Below, piece by piece: positions 1 through 9,813 of a stretch of DNA of 11,838 bases. Position 1 is the first letter of the stretch, and each line of letters begins with the position of its first letter. The notes under the pieces are model-generated. The model searched no databases and was not told where the DNA came from. It was given only the letters and a program-made list of their open reading frames with translations. A program made the translations under genes and the position numbers. Source of the stretch: an uncultured Microbacterium sp. (GTDB taxonomy: Bacteria; Actinomycetota; Actinomycetes; Actinomycetales; Microbacteriaceae); contig CANSLE010000045.1 of the NCBI GenBank assembly GCA_947647645.1, forward strand, positions 1-11,838. Reading direction: 5' to 3'.

Positions 1-463
1 CGGTCTGCTGGAGCGGTCCGGTGATCGCGAGGATGCCGTCGGTACCGACCACCCCGTCGACCATCGCGGCCCGCACCGAGGGGAACGGCGCATCGAGCAC
101 TTCACCGGTCGTGGGCGACACGGCGCGGCGGACTGCCGTGGCCGCCCGCTGCAGCCGGGCCGCCGACCGCGGTTCGAGCCGGGTGAGCGTCTGCAGCAGT
201 TCGGTGACATCGCGGCACCCGAGGTGCGAGGTCATCCGCTCGTCACGCACGGGGTTCTCCGACCGGCGTGCGGCCTCGCCGGTCGCGTCGATCAGGAGCG
301 CCTCGACGAACCGGCCGATCTCGGCGATCGCGGCGATCTGCCGGGCGAGCTCGCTCTCGCTCGCCCGCTCGAAGACACGCGTCGACACCGCCGCACGCAG
401 CACGTCCGCGGCCTGCGAACGCAGGTCGTCGAGTTGCTGTGCGAGGAGGTCCATACCCCCCAT
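1..463 (-). CDS. DUF222 / HNH-endonuclease-type protein, N-terminal part
   Basis: Minus-strand reading frame, cut by the left window edge; about 154 N-terminal residues are visible. The translation opens MGGMDLLAQQLDDLRSQ, continues through a helical region rich in Ala and Arg, then a GCRDVTELLQTLTRL segment, an RSAARLQRA segment and a TGEVLDAPFPSVRAAMVDG segment. That succession is what I know from the DUF222 domain (13E12 repeat family), which in actinobacteria usually precedes a C-terminal HNH nuclease motif. The HNH part would lie outside the window, so nuclease activity cannot be judged. The start at 463 is preferred because GGAGG lies 11 bases upstream. In-frame ATG codons at 454 and 484 are alternatives. 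The family is present in many near-copies in Microbacteriaceae and some members look mobile; its cellular role is not established. It is transcribed divergently from the next gene. Confidence 0.78.
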   Translation of the reverse strand, partial: MGGMDLLAQQLDDLRSQAADVLRAAVSTRVFERASESELARQIAAIAEIGRFVEALLIDATGEAARRSENPVRDERMTSHLGCRDVTELLQTLTRLEPRSAARLQRAATAVRRAVSPTTGEVLDAPFPSVRAAMVDGVVGTDGILAITGPLQQT

Positions 464-616
464 TCTGCCGAGGGCCTCCGACATGGAGACGACGAAAAAG
501 CGCCGGTTGAGAGACGAAAATCCCGCACGCCGATGAGAGTCCTCTCCTGCGGGATAACTGGCCCCCATAGAGTAGGCGTGAACAGACCACAGGGGTCCGC
601 GAGGGAGGACCTTGGT
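464..616. other. Divergent intergenic region
   Basis: This 153-bp gap separates the minus-strand DUF222 gene from the plus-strand membrane protein gene, so it should hold both promoters. Visible elements are two GACGAAAA direct repeats at 491-498 and 513-520, exactly 22 bases apart (about two helical turns), and a hairpin at 520-555. On the plus strand TAGAGT at 568-573 is a possible -10 element, without a convincing -35 box. A 5-bp stem GGTCC/GGACC (594-598 with 607-611) brackets the ribosome-binding site of the downstream gene. I see no small ORF with a ribosome-binding site here. Confidence 0.5.
513..555 (-). terminator. Possible minus-strand terminator-like hairpin
   Basis: ATCCCGCA (520-527) and TGCGGGAT (548-555) form a perfect 8-bp inverted repeat around a 20-base loop, in which GAGA/TCTC (535-538 with 543-546) can pair further. 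Read on the minus strand, the stem ends in a short T run (TTTTCGTC), as in an intrinsic terminator; on the plus strand no T run follows. Because it lies upstream of the minus-strand gene rather than after one, it may instead stop antisense transcription, be a leader structure, or be a protein site. The inverted repeat is observed; its function is a guess. Confidence 0.3.
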
Positions 617-1018
617 ATGAAGATCGACCCGCTGCACCTCGTGGACGTCCTCGTCTACCTCGTGATCCTCAACCTGACAGCCGAGTTCGTCCCGAGTGTC
701 ATCACCGAGAGCTTCGCGATGTCGCTGGCCACGGCGATCATGCTCAAGCTTGTCCTCGAGATGGTCCTGCGTGTCAAGAAGACCGTCGTGGCGCGGTTGC
801 GCACGGCGTCGACGACGGCGCGACGAGTGACGTCGGCGCTGATGCTGGTCCTGATCCTGCCCGGAAGCAAGCTCATCGTGCTGTGGCTCGAGGACATGCT
901 CTTCGGCGACGCCGTCTCACTCGGGGGCTTCTGGTCGGTGACGTTGCTGGTGCTCGGTCTCACGGCCGCCCGCAGCGCCGTCCGCCGCCTGCTCGCCCCG
1001 GCCGAGCCGACGATCTGA
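617..1018 (+). CDS. Small integral membrane protein, unrecognised
   Basis: A 133-residue protein starting at ATG 617. GGGAGGA at 603-609 is well placed as ribosome-binding site, which decides this start over longer in-frame extensions upstream. Hydrophobic stretches at about residues 8-28, 34-52, 70-92 and 102-120 suggest four membrane helices. A basic segment between helices 2 and 3 (KK at 54-55, then several Arg at 60-70) and Arg residues after helix 4 predict a cytoplasmic loop and C-terminus by the positive-inside rule. No catalytic or binding motif is evident and I do not recognise a named family. It lies directly upstream of the pyrimidine operon in the same direction but is separated by 89 bases containing the pyrR leader, so a role in pyrimidine uptake is not supported. 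Codon usage matches its neighbours. Confidence 0.8.
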   Translation: MKIDPLHLVDVLVYLVILNLTAEFVPSVITESFAMSLATAIMLKLVLEMVLRVKKTVVARLRTASTTARRVTSALMLVLILPGSKLIVLWLEDMLFGDAVSLGGFWSVTLLVLGLTAARSAVRRLLAPAEPTI

Positions 1019-1044
1019 CGCGCGCGACGGCGCGGGTGGTCGGG

Positions 1045-1050
1045 TAGGGT
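1045..1050 (+). promoter_or_regulatory. Candidate -10 element of the pyr operon promoter
   Basis: TAGGGT fits the loose actinobacterial TANNNT -10 pattern and lies 63 bases before the pyrR ATG, which predicts a start of transcription near 1057 and a leader of about 50 bases containing the whole PyrR-binding structure. No recognisable -35 box precedes it; the region there is the GC-rich stem CGCGC/GCGCG (1021-1025 with 1030-1034, loop GACG). The call rests mainly on position. Confidence 0.4.
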
Positions 1051-1067
1051 GGAGGCGAACACAGCAA

Positions 1068-1107
1068 CCTTTAACACCGTCCCGTGAGGCGGAGAAGGGA
1101 GCGGCGG
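1068..1107 (+). promoter_or_regulatory. PyrR-binding RNA loop overlapping the pyrR ribosome-binding site
   Basis: The leader contains UCCCGUGAGG at 1080-1089, which fits the PyrR-binding consensus UCCNGNGAGG. CCG (1077-1079) pairs with CGG (1090-1092), U1080-C1081 pairs with G1088-G1089, and CCGUGA (1082-1087) is the hexaloop. Below an internal loop, CCUU (1068-1071) pairs with AAGG (1095-1098). That AAGG belongs to the Shine-Dalgarno sequence AAGGGAG (1095-1101) in front of ATG 1108. Bacillus PyrR stabilises the same loop in the presence of UMP/UTP to promote transcription termination; in Mycobacterium smegmatis PyrR was shown to repress translation. No separate terminator hairpin with a U tract is visible here, so translational repression by ribosome-site masking is the better model. 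Confidence 0.85.
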
Positions 1108-1647
1108 ATGAGCACCGGTAACACGCGTACCGTGATGCACCCGGCCGACATCGCCCGCGCACTGACTCGGATCTCCCACGAGATCCTCGAGTCCAACAAG
1201 GGGGCGCAGGGTCTCGTCCTCCTCGGCATCCCCACTCGGGGGGTGCATCTCGCGGAGCGCGTCAGCGGCCTGCTCGGCGACATCGCCGGGACGTCGGTGC
1301 CGACCGGCGCCTTGGACGTCACGATGTACCGCGACGACCTGCACCGCAACCCCACCCGCACGCCACGCCCGACGCAGATCCCGGCCGGCGGGATCGACGG
1401 GAAGACGGTCGTCCTCGTCGACGACGTGCTCTTCTCCGGTCGCAGCATCCGCGCCGCCCTCGACGCCATCGGAGACATCGGTCGCCCCGCTGCGGTGCGC
1501 CTCGCGATCCTCGTCGACCGCGGACACCGCGAGCTGCCGATCCGGCCGGACTTCGTCGGCAAGAACCTGCCGAGCGCCCGCAGCGAGCGCGTCAACGTGC
1601 ACCTCGCCGAGGTCGACGGCATCGAAGAGGTGACGATCGCATCGTGA
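1108..1647 (+). CDS. pyrR: PyrR: bifunctional pyr operon regulator / uracil phosphoribosyltransferase
   Basis: A 179-residue cytosolic protein, normal length for PyrR. It binds the pyr leader RNA when UMP or UTP is abundant and usually has uracil phosphoribosyltransferase activity (uracil + PRPP to UMP). The type I PRTase PRPP-binding motif VVLVDDVLFSGRS is at residues 101-113. The LGIPTRG segment at 39-45 and the RGHRELPIRPDFVGKN segment at 138-153 are characteristic of PyrR and contribute to substrate and RNA binding. ATG 1108 is chosen because AAGGGAG lies 6 bases upstream. The longer in-frame GTG at 1084 sits inside the RNA loop, lacks a ribosome-binding site and would add an Arg-rich tail. 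The stop overlaps the GTG start of pyrB by 4 bases, so repression of pyrR translation should also reduce downstream genes through coupling. Confidence 0.96.
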   Translation: MSTGNTRTVMHPADIARALTRISHEILESNKGAQGLVLLGIPTRGVHLAERVSGLLGDIAGTSVPTGALDVTMYRDDLHRNPTRTPRPTQIPAGGIDGKTVVLVDDVLFSGRSIRAALDAIGDIGRPAAVRLAILVDRGHRELPIRPDFVGKNLPSARSERVNVHLAEVDGIEEVTIAS

Positions 1648-2624
1648 GACACCTCCTCGACACCCGCACGCTCTCGCGTGACGACGCGCTGCGCATCCTC
1701 GACGTCGCCGAGGACATGCGCGACACCCAGTCCCGCGAGATCAAGAAGCTGCCGACGCTCCGCGGCAAGACGATCGTCAACCTGTTCTTCGAAGACTCGA
1801 CCCGCACCCGGATCTCCTTCGAAGCGGCCGCCAAGCGCCTGTCCGCCGACGTCATCAACTTCTCCGCCAAGGGCTCCAGCGTCAGCAAGGGGGAGTCGCT
1901 GCAGGACACCGCCCAGACGCTGCAGGCCATGGGGGCGGATGCCGTGGTCATCCGGCACGGCGCGTCTGGGGCGCCACAGACGCTCGCCACGAGCGGCTGG
2001 ATCACCGCCGGCGTCGTCAACGCGGGCGATGGCACGCACGAGCATCCCACGCAGGCACTGCTCGACGCGTTCACGATCCGCAAGCGCCGCTTCGGCGACG
2101 ACAGCCGCGGCCGCGACCTGTCCGGGGTACGCGTGGCGATCGTCGGGGACATCCTGCATTCGCGCGTCGCCCGCTCGAACGTCTGGCTCCTGCACACCCT
2201 CGGTGCCGAGGTGACCCTCGTCGCGCCGCCGACTCTCATCCCGCAGGATGTCTCGGCGTGGCCGGCCCGGATCGTCTACGACCTCGACGAGGCGATCGCT
2301 GCCGCTCCCGACGCCATCATGATGCTGCGCATCCAGCTGGAGCGCATGAACGCGGCGTATTTCCCCACTGAACGGGAGTATTCGCGCCGCTGGGGTCTCG
2401 ACGCGGCGCGCGTAGCCGCTCTGCCGGACGGTAGCATTGTCCTGCACCCGGGTCCGATGAACCGGGGCCTGGAGATCTCCGCCGACGCCGCCGATTCCCC
2501 GCGCTCGACCGTGCTGGAGCAGGTCGCGAACGGTGTCTCGGTGCGGATGGCGGTGCTGTACCTGGTGCTCGCCGGTGAACGACCCGGCGAGCGCGACACG
2601 AACGCAGAGGAGCACGCCCCGTGA
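1644..2624 (+). CDS. pyrB: Aspartate carbamoyltransferase catalytic subunit
   Basis: A 326-residue enzyme that transfers the carbamoyl group of carbamoyl phosphate to aspartate, the committed step of pyrimidine synthesis. The carbamoyl-phosphate motif FFEDSTRTR lies at residues 48-56, the active-site loop with SVSKGES at 79-85, the HPTQAL segment at 134-139, and the aspartate-binding HPGPMNRG motif at 268-275. Length fits the ATCase catalytic chain, with a somewhat long polar C-terminal tail (about 311-326). No pyrI regulatory subunit gene is adjacent, which is usual in actinobacteria, where a PyrB-PyrC association is possible. It starts with GTG overlapping the pyrR stop by 4 bases (GTGA) and its own stop overlaps the pyrC start in the same way, indicating translational coupling. 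Confidence 0.97.
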   Translation: MRHLLDTRTLSRDDALRILDVAEDMRDTQSREIKKLPTLRGKTIVNLFFEDSTRTRISFEAAAKRLSADVINFSAKGSSVSKGESLQDTAQTLQAMGADAVVIRHGASGAPQTLATSGWITAGVVNAGDGTHEHPTQALLDAFTIRKRRFGDDSRGRDLSGVRVAIVGDILHSRVARSNVWLLHTLGAEVTLVAPPTLIPQDVSAWPARIVYDLDEAIAAAPDAIMMLRIQLERMNAAYFPTEREYSRRWGLDAARVAALPDGSIVLHPGPMNRGLEISADAADSPRSTVLEQVANGVSVRMAVLYLVLAGERPGERDTNAEEHAP

Positions 2625-3952
2625 CGCTTCGAGACACCCCGGTGCGCCCGACGATCATCCGCCGCGCCCGCCTCAACGGCGGCGAGGCCGCTGACCTGCT
2701 TCTCGAGGACGGTCGCATCGTCGAGGTCGGCAGCGGCCTGAGCCGCGCCGGCGCCGACATCGTGGATGCCGATGGCCTCATCGCCCTGCCCGGTCTGGTC
2801 GATCTCCACGTGCACCTCCGCGAACCCGGCTACGAGGCCTCCGAAACGGTGCTGACGGGCTCCCGCGCCGCGGCGGCGGGCGGCTTCACCACCGTCTTCG
2901 CAATGCCGAACACCTCCCCGGTCGCCGACACCGCCGGCGTCGTCGAGCAGGAGCTCGCCCTGGGCGAAGCAGCCGGCTACGTGCACGTGCAGCCGATCGG
3001 TGCCGTCACGGTCGGGCAGAACGGCGAGCGCCTCGCCGAGCTGGGCGCGATGGCATCCTCCCGCGCCCGCGTGCGCGTCTTCAGCGACGACGGCTTCTGC
3101 GTCTTCGACCCGCTCATCATGCGCCGCGCCCTCGAGTATGTGAAGGCGTTCGACGGCGTCGTCGCGCAGCACGCGCAGGATCCGCGGCTGACAGAGGGCG
3201 CGCAGATGAACGAGGGCACGGTCTCGGCCGAGCTCGGTCTCACCGGTTGGCCCGCCGTGGCGGAGGAGTCGATCATCGCGCGCGACGTGCTGCTGGCCGA
3301 GCACGTCGGCTCCCGCCTGCACGTGTGCCATCTCTCGACGGCGGGGTCGGTCGACATCGTCCGCTGGGCGAAGAAGCGGGGTGTGAACGTCACCGCCGAG
3401 GTCACACCGCATCATCTCCTGCTGACCGAAGAACTCGTGCGCGGCTACGACGCCCGCTACAAGGTGAACCCCCCGCTGCGCCGCGACGAGGACGTGCAGG
3501 CCGTGCGCGAGGGCCTCGCCGACGGCACGATCGACATCGTCGCCACCGACCACGCGCCGCACCCGGCGGAGGCCAAGTCGTGCGAGTGGCAGGCGGCCGC
3601 GAACGGCATGGTGGGCCTGGAGTCCGCACTGCGCGTCGTGCACCAGGCGATGGTGGAGACCGGGATGCTGTCGTGGGACGATGTGGCGCGCGTGATGTCG
3701 GCCGCTCCGGCCCGGATCGGCCGCCTCGACCACGCCGGCACGCCCCTGGTCGCGGGAGCCCCGGCATCCCTCACCCTCTACGACCCCGCACTTCCGCGCC
3801 CGTTCGTCCGCGAGGACCTGCGCGGACGCAGCGTCAACTCGCCGTATCTGGGCCGGGAGCTGCCCGGCGAGGTGCGCTGGACGTTCTTCCGCGGTGCGCC
3901 GACGGTGGCCGACGGCATCCTCGTCGCCTCCATGGGGGAGGTGCCGGCATGA
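2621..3952 (+). CDS. pyrC: Dihydroorotase, class I
   Basis: A 443-residue zinc amidohydrolase that cyclises N-carbamoyl-aspartate to dihydroorotate. Visible metal-site motifs are DLHVHLREPG at 61-70 (H63, H65), the SDDG motif at 155-158, H184 in AQHAQD, H237 in CHLSTAG, and D310 in VATDHAPH. The TPHHLLLTEE segment at 262-271 and KVNPPLR at 281-287 are typical of the class I (long, bacterial) type rather than the shorter class II enzyme of E. coli. An intact metal site suggests an active enzyme rather than the inactive PyrC homologue found beside PyrB in some bacteria. The GTG start overlaps pyrB by 4 bases and the stop overlaps the next ATG by 4 bases (ATGA). Confidence 0.97.
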   Translation: MTLRDTPVRPTIIRRARLNGGEAADLLLEDGRIVEVGSGLSRAGADIVDADGLIALPGLVDLHVHLREPGYEASETVLTGSRAAAAGGFTTVFAMPNTSPVADTAGVVEQELALGEAAGYVHVQPIGAVTVGQNGERLAELGAMASSRARVRVFSDDGFCVFDPLIMRRALEYVKAFDGVVAQHAQDPRLTEGAQMNEGTVSAELGLTGWPAVAEESIIARDVLLAEHVGSRLHVCHLSTAGSVDIVRWAKKRGVNVTAEVTPHHLLLTEELVRGYDARYKVNPPLRRDEDVQAVREGLADGTIDIVATDHAPHPAEAKSCEWQAAANGMVGLESALRVVHQAMVETGMLSWDDVARVMSAAPARIGRLDHAGTPLVAGAPASLTLYDPALPRPFVREDLRGRSVNSPYLGRELPGEVRWTFFRGAPTVADGILVASMGEVPA

Positions 3953-4503
3953 CCCGCGAAGGAGCACTGCTCGTCATGGTCGCCGTCGCCGTCGCCCTCC
4001 TGGCGCTCGGCGTGATCGCCTGGCGACGACGATCCCGACGGGACGGCGGGCTCGCCGCGCCATTCGGCGAGGCCCCGGCGGAGGCCGTCGAACGGCTGCG
4101 GACGTCGGGCCTCTACGTCGCAACGACGCGTCACGACGAGCCGCTGGAGCGCCTCGCGATCCGCGGGCTCGGCTTCCGCGCCCGTGTCGACGTGACGGTC
4201 ACCGATCGCGGGGTCGCACTCGACCTGGTCGGGCAGCCGCGGATGTTCCTTGCTGTCGACCGCATCGACGGCATCGACCTGGCGAACACGGCCATCGACC
4301 GTGTGGTCGAATCGGGTGGCCTCGTCCGCATCGCCTGGAGATCGGACCACGCCGACGGCTCCGCCCAGACCGTCGACAGCTACCTCCGCCCGCAGGACGG
4401 GTCGGCACAGGGCCTCGCCGCTGCCATCACCGCCATCCTGCCGCCCTCGACCCCGGGCGCGGCAGAACAGACCTCCAGCACTTCGACGGGAAACGCCGCA
4501 TGA
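3949..4503 (+). CDS. Pyr-operon membrane-anchored PH-like domain protein
   Basis: A 184-residue protein with one N-terminal membrane helix (about residues 5-25) followed by the basic cluster RRRSRR (26-31), predicting a membrane anchor with a cytoplasmic C-terminal domain. The domain, from about residue 49 to 165, opens with GLYVATTR and continues with a GLGFRARVDVTVTDRGVAL strand region, an MFLAVDRIDGID segment and a VRIAW strand. This matches my recollection of the PH-like domain protein found between pyrC and carA in actinobacteria, represented by Rv1382 in M. tuberculosis. Its biochemical role is unknown. The tail (167-184) is Ser/Thr/Ala-rich and probably disordered. It overlaps pyrC by 4 bases and carA by 4 bases, so it is made with the pathway enzymes. 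Membrane docking or regulation of carbamoyl-phosphate synthesis is possible but purely inferred. Confidence 0.88.
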   Translation: MTREGALLVMVAVAVALLALGVIAWRRRSRRDGGLAAPFGEAPAEAVERLRTSGLYVATTRHDEPLERLAIRGLGFRARVDVTVTDRGVALDLVGQPRMFLAVDRIDGIDLANTAIDRVVESGGLVRIAWRSDHADGSAQTVDSYLRPQDGSAQGLAAAITAILPPSTPGAAEQTSSTSTGNAA

Positions 4504-5650
4504 CCTTCTTGCTCGACCCCGCCGTCCTCGTCCTCGAAGACGGCTCCCGCCACCCCGGCCGCGCCTACGGCGCACGGGGCACGACCCTCGGAGAGGTCGT
4601 CTTCTCCACCGGCATGACCGGCTACCAGGAGACGCTCACCGATCCCTCCTACGCGGGGCAGATCGTTCTGCAGACCGCTCCGCACATCGGCAACACCGGC
4701 ATGAACGGCGAAGACCCGGAGTCCCGCCGCATCTGGGTGGCCGGCTACATCGTGCGCGACCCCTCGCGCATCGTCTCGAACTGGCGTGCCGACGAGTCGC
4801 TCGACGACGCCCTCGTGCGCGACGGCATCGTCGGCATCGCCGGCGTCGACACCCGCGCCATCACGCGTGTGCTGCGCTCGTCCGGCTCGATGCGCGGAGG
4901 CGTGTTCTCGGGCGCGGCCGCCGGCCTCGACCCCGACGAGCAGCTGCGGATCGTCCGGGAGGCGCCGCAGATGACCGGTCAGAACCTCTCCGCGGCCGTC
5001 TCCGTGAGCGAGGTCGAGGTGACCCCGGCCGCCGAGGGCGTCGAGCGCCTCGGCCCCCTGGCCGTGCTGGACCTGGGAGTCAAGCGTTCGACGATCCTCA
5101 ACCTCGCCGCCCGCGGGTTCGACGTGCATGTCCTTCCGCAGTCGGCCACGATCGACGAGGTGCGCGCGCTGGCGCCGGTCGCCGTCTTCTACTCGAACGG
5201 CCCCGGCGACCCCGCGGCATCCGACGACCACGTCGCGCTGCTGCGCGCCGTGCTCGATGACCGCACGCCGTTCTTCGGCATCTGCTTCGGCAACCAGCTG
5301 CTGGGTCGCGCCCTCGGCTTCGGCACCTACAAGCTGCCGTTCGGCCACCGCGGCATCAACCAGCCGGTGCGCGACAAGCAGACCGGTCGCGTCGAGATCA
5401 CGGCGCAGAACCACGGGTTCGCCGTCGACGCTCCTGTGGAGGGTGTGATCGACAGCCCCCACGGGTACGGCCGCGTCGAGGTGAGCCACATCGGCCTCAA
5501 CGACAACGTCGTCGAGGGCCTGCGCGCGCTCGACATCCCCGCGTTCAGCGTGCAGTACCACCCCGAGGCCGCCGCCGGTCCACACGACGCCAACTACCTC
5601 TTCGACCGCTTCGCCGACATGGTACGCACCTCCCTGGAGAACAAGAACTG

Positions 5651-5651
<1 letters not shown>
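4500..5651 (+). CDS. carA: Carbamoyl-phosphate synthase small (glutaminase) subunit
   Basis: A 383-residue glutamine amidotransferase subunit that hydrolyses glutamine and channels ammonia to CarB. The N-terminal CPSase small-chain domain covers about 1-155, with the GMTGYQETLTDPSYAGQI signature at 38-55. The class I glutaminase domain covers about 185-375. The nucleophile is C262 in GICFGNQLLG, and the other triad members are H354 and E356 in QYHPEA. YSNGPGDP at 231-238 forms the usual oxyanion region. CFGNQ replaces the more common CLGHQ or CLGNQ but keeps the cysteine. ATG 4500 overlaps the preceding gene by 4 bases (ATGA), and the TGA shares one base with the carB ATG. Confidence 0.97.
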
Positions 5652-8961
<3,310 letters not shown>

Positions 8962-8965
<4 letters not shown>

Positions 8966-9813
8966 GCTCGTTCGGCTCCCGTCTGCCGTTCGGCTCTCGA
9001 CTTCACAGGGCCGTCGCCACCCGCGGACGCCTCTGCGTCGGCATCGATCCCCACGACGCGCTCCTGAGGGAGTGGGGGCTCGGTGTCGACGCCCGCGGCG
9101 TTCGCGAGTTCGGGCTGCGCACGGTGGATGCCGCGGCATCCACCGTGGGGATCGTCAAACCGCAGGTGTCGTTCTTCGAGCGGTTCGGCTCCGCGGGGTT
9201 CGCGGCGCTCGAAGAGGTCATGGCGGCCGCGCGCGCCGCCGGGCTGCTCGTGATCGCCGATGCCAAGCGCGGCGACATCGGCACGACGATGGACGCCTAC
9301 GCCGCCGCCTGGCTCACGCCGGGCGCACCGCTGGAGGCGGACGCCCTGACGGTCAGCCCCTACCTCGGCGTCGGCGCTCTGGCGTCGACCCTGGCCCACG
9401 CGCTGGCGCACGACAAGGGGGTCTTCGTCCTCGCGGCGACGAGCAACCCCGAGGCCGCGGCGCTGCAGACGGCGCGCGTGGACGCCGGCACGACCATCGC
9501 TGCGGCCGTCGCCGACGAGGTGGTCGCGGCGGACACGTCCAGAGGGGACTGGTCCTCGCTCGGACTGGTCGTGGGCGCGACCGTCGACCTCGCCGACCGG
9601 GGCCTGCGCCCCTTCGCCCGGACCGTGCCGATCCTCGCGCCCGGCTTCGGCGCCCAGGGTGCCGAGCCCGCCGACCTCGCACGCGTCTTCGGCGGCTTCG
9701 CCGACGGCGTCATCGCGAGTGAGAGCCGCAGCATCCTGTCCGCCGGGCCCGACCGTCTCTCCGCGCGCATCGCCGAGCGCGCGGACATGTACCGTGGAGA
9801 TTCCCATGGCTGA
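8962..9813 (+). CDS. pyrF: Orotidine 5'-phosphate decarboxylase, type 2
   Basis: A 283-residue TIM-barrel enzyme that decarboxylates OMP to UMP, the last step of UMP synthesis. LCVGIDP is at 24-30, IVKPQVSFFERFG at 64-76 and the catalytic signature DAKRGDIGTT at 100-109, with K102 the likely catalytic lysine. VSPYLG and the C-terminal APGFGAQG segment complete the phosphate-binding side. The KPQ..FFER pattern and the length place it in the type 2 (mycobacterial-like) subfamily rather than the roughly 240-residue type 1. GTG 8962 overlaps the carB stop by 4 bases. The 3' end overlaps the following gene by 8 bases, so the two are probably translationally coupled. A 28-bp perfect palindrome lies within codons 53-62. 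Confidence 0.96.
9120..9147. repeat. 28-bp perfect palindrome inside pyrF
   Basis: The half-site CACGGTGGATGCCG (9120-9133) is followed without a spacer by its exact reverse complement (9134-9147). It falls in the pyrF coding sequence where the protein reads TVDAAASTV. The central 16 bases, GGATGCCGCGGCATCC, are repeated exactly upstream of rpoZ at 10754-10769. Symmetry without a loop favours a binding site for a dimeric protein over an RNA hairpin, but coincidence of codon choice with a biased 7-mer cannot be excluded. Confidence 0.9.

Noticed and set aside
1..463. DUF222 gene as part of a mobile element or defence island
   Set aside because: No transposase, integrase, terminal repeats or compositional shift is visible in the window; only the N-terminal part of one gene is present.
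21..536. Plus-strand open frame of 171 codons at the left edge
   Set aside because: Ser/Arg/Ala-rich composition typical of an out-of-frame reading; the minus strand here gives a recognisable DUF222 protein.
594..611. GGTCC/GGACC stem over the ribosome-binding site of the membrane protein gene
   Set aside because: Only 5 bp with an 8-base loop, and no supporting conserved motif; not enough to claim translational control.
1021..1034. CGCGC/GCGCG hairpin after the membrane protein gene as a terminator
   Set aside because: Five base pairs of pure GC repeat and no T run; likely compositional.
1962..1983. 7-bp inverted repeat GCGTCTG/CAGACGC inside pyrB
   Set aside because: Short, with an 8-base spacer, within conserved coding sequence; such repeats are common by chance at this GC content.
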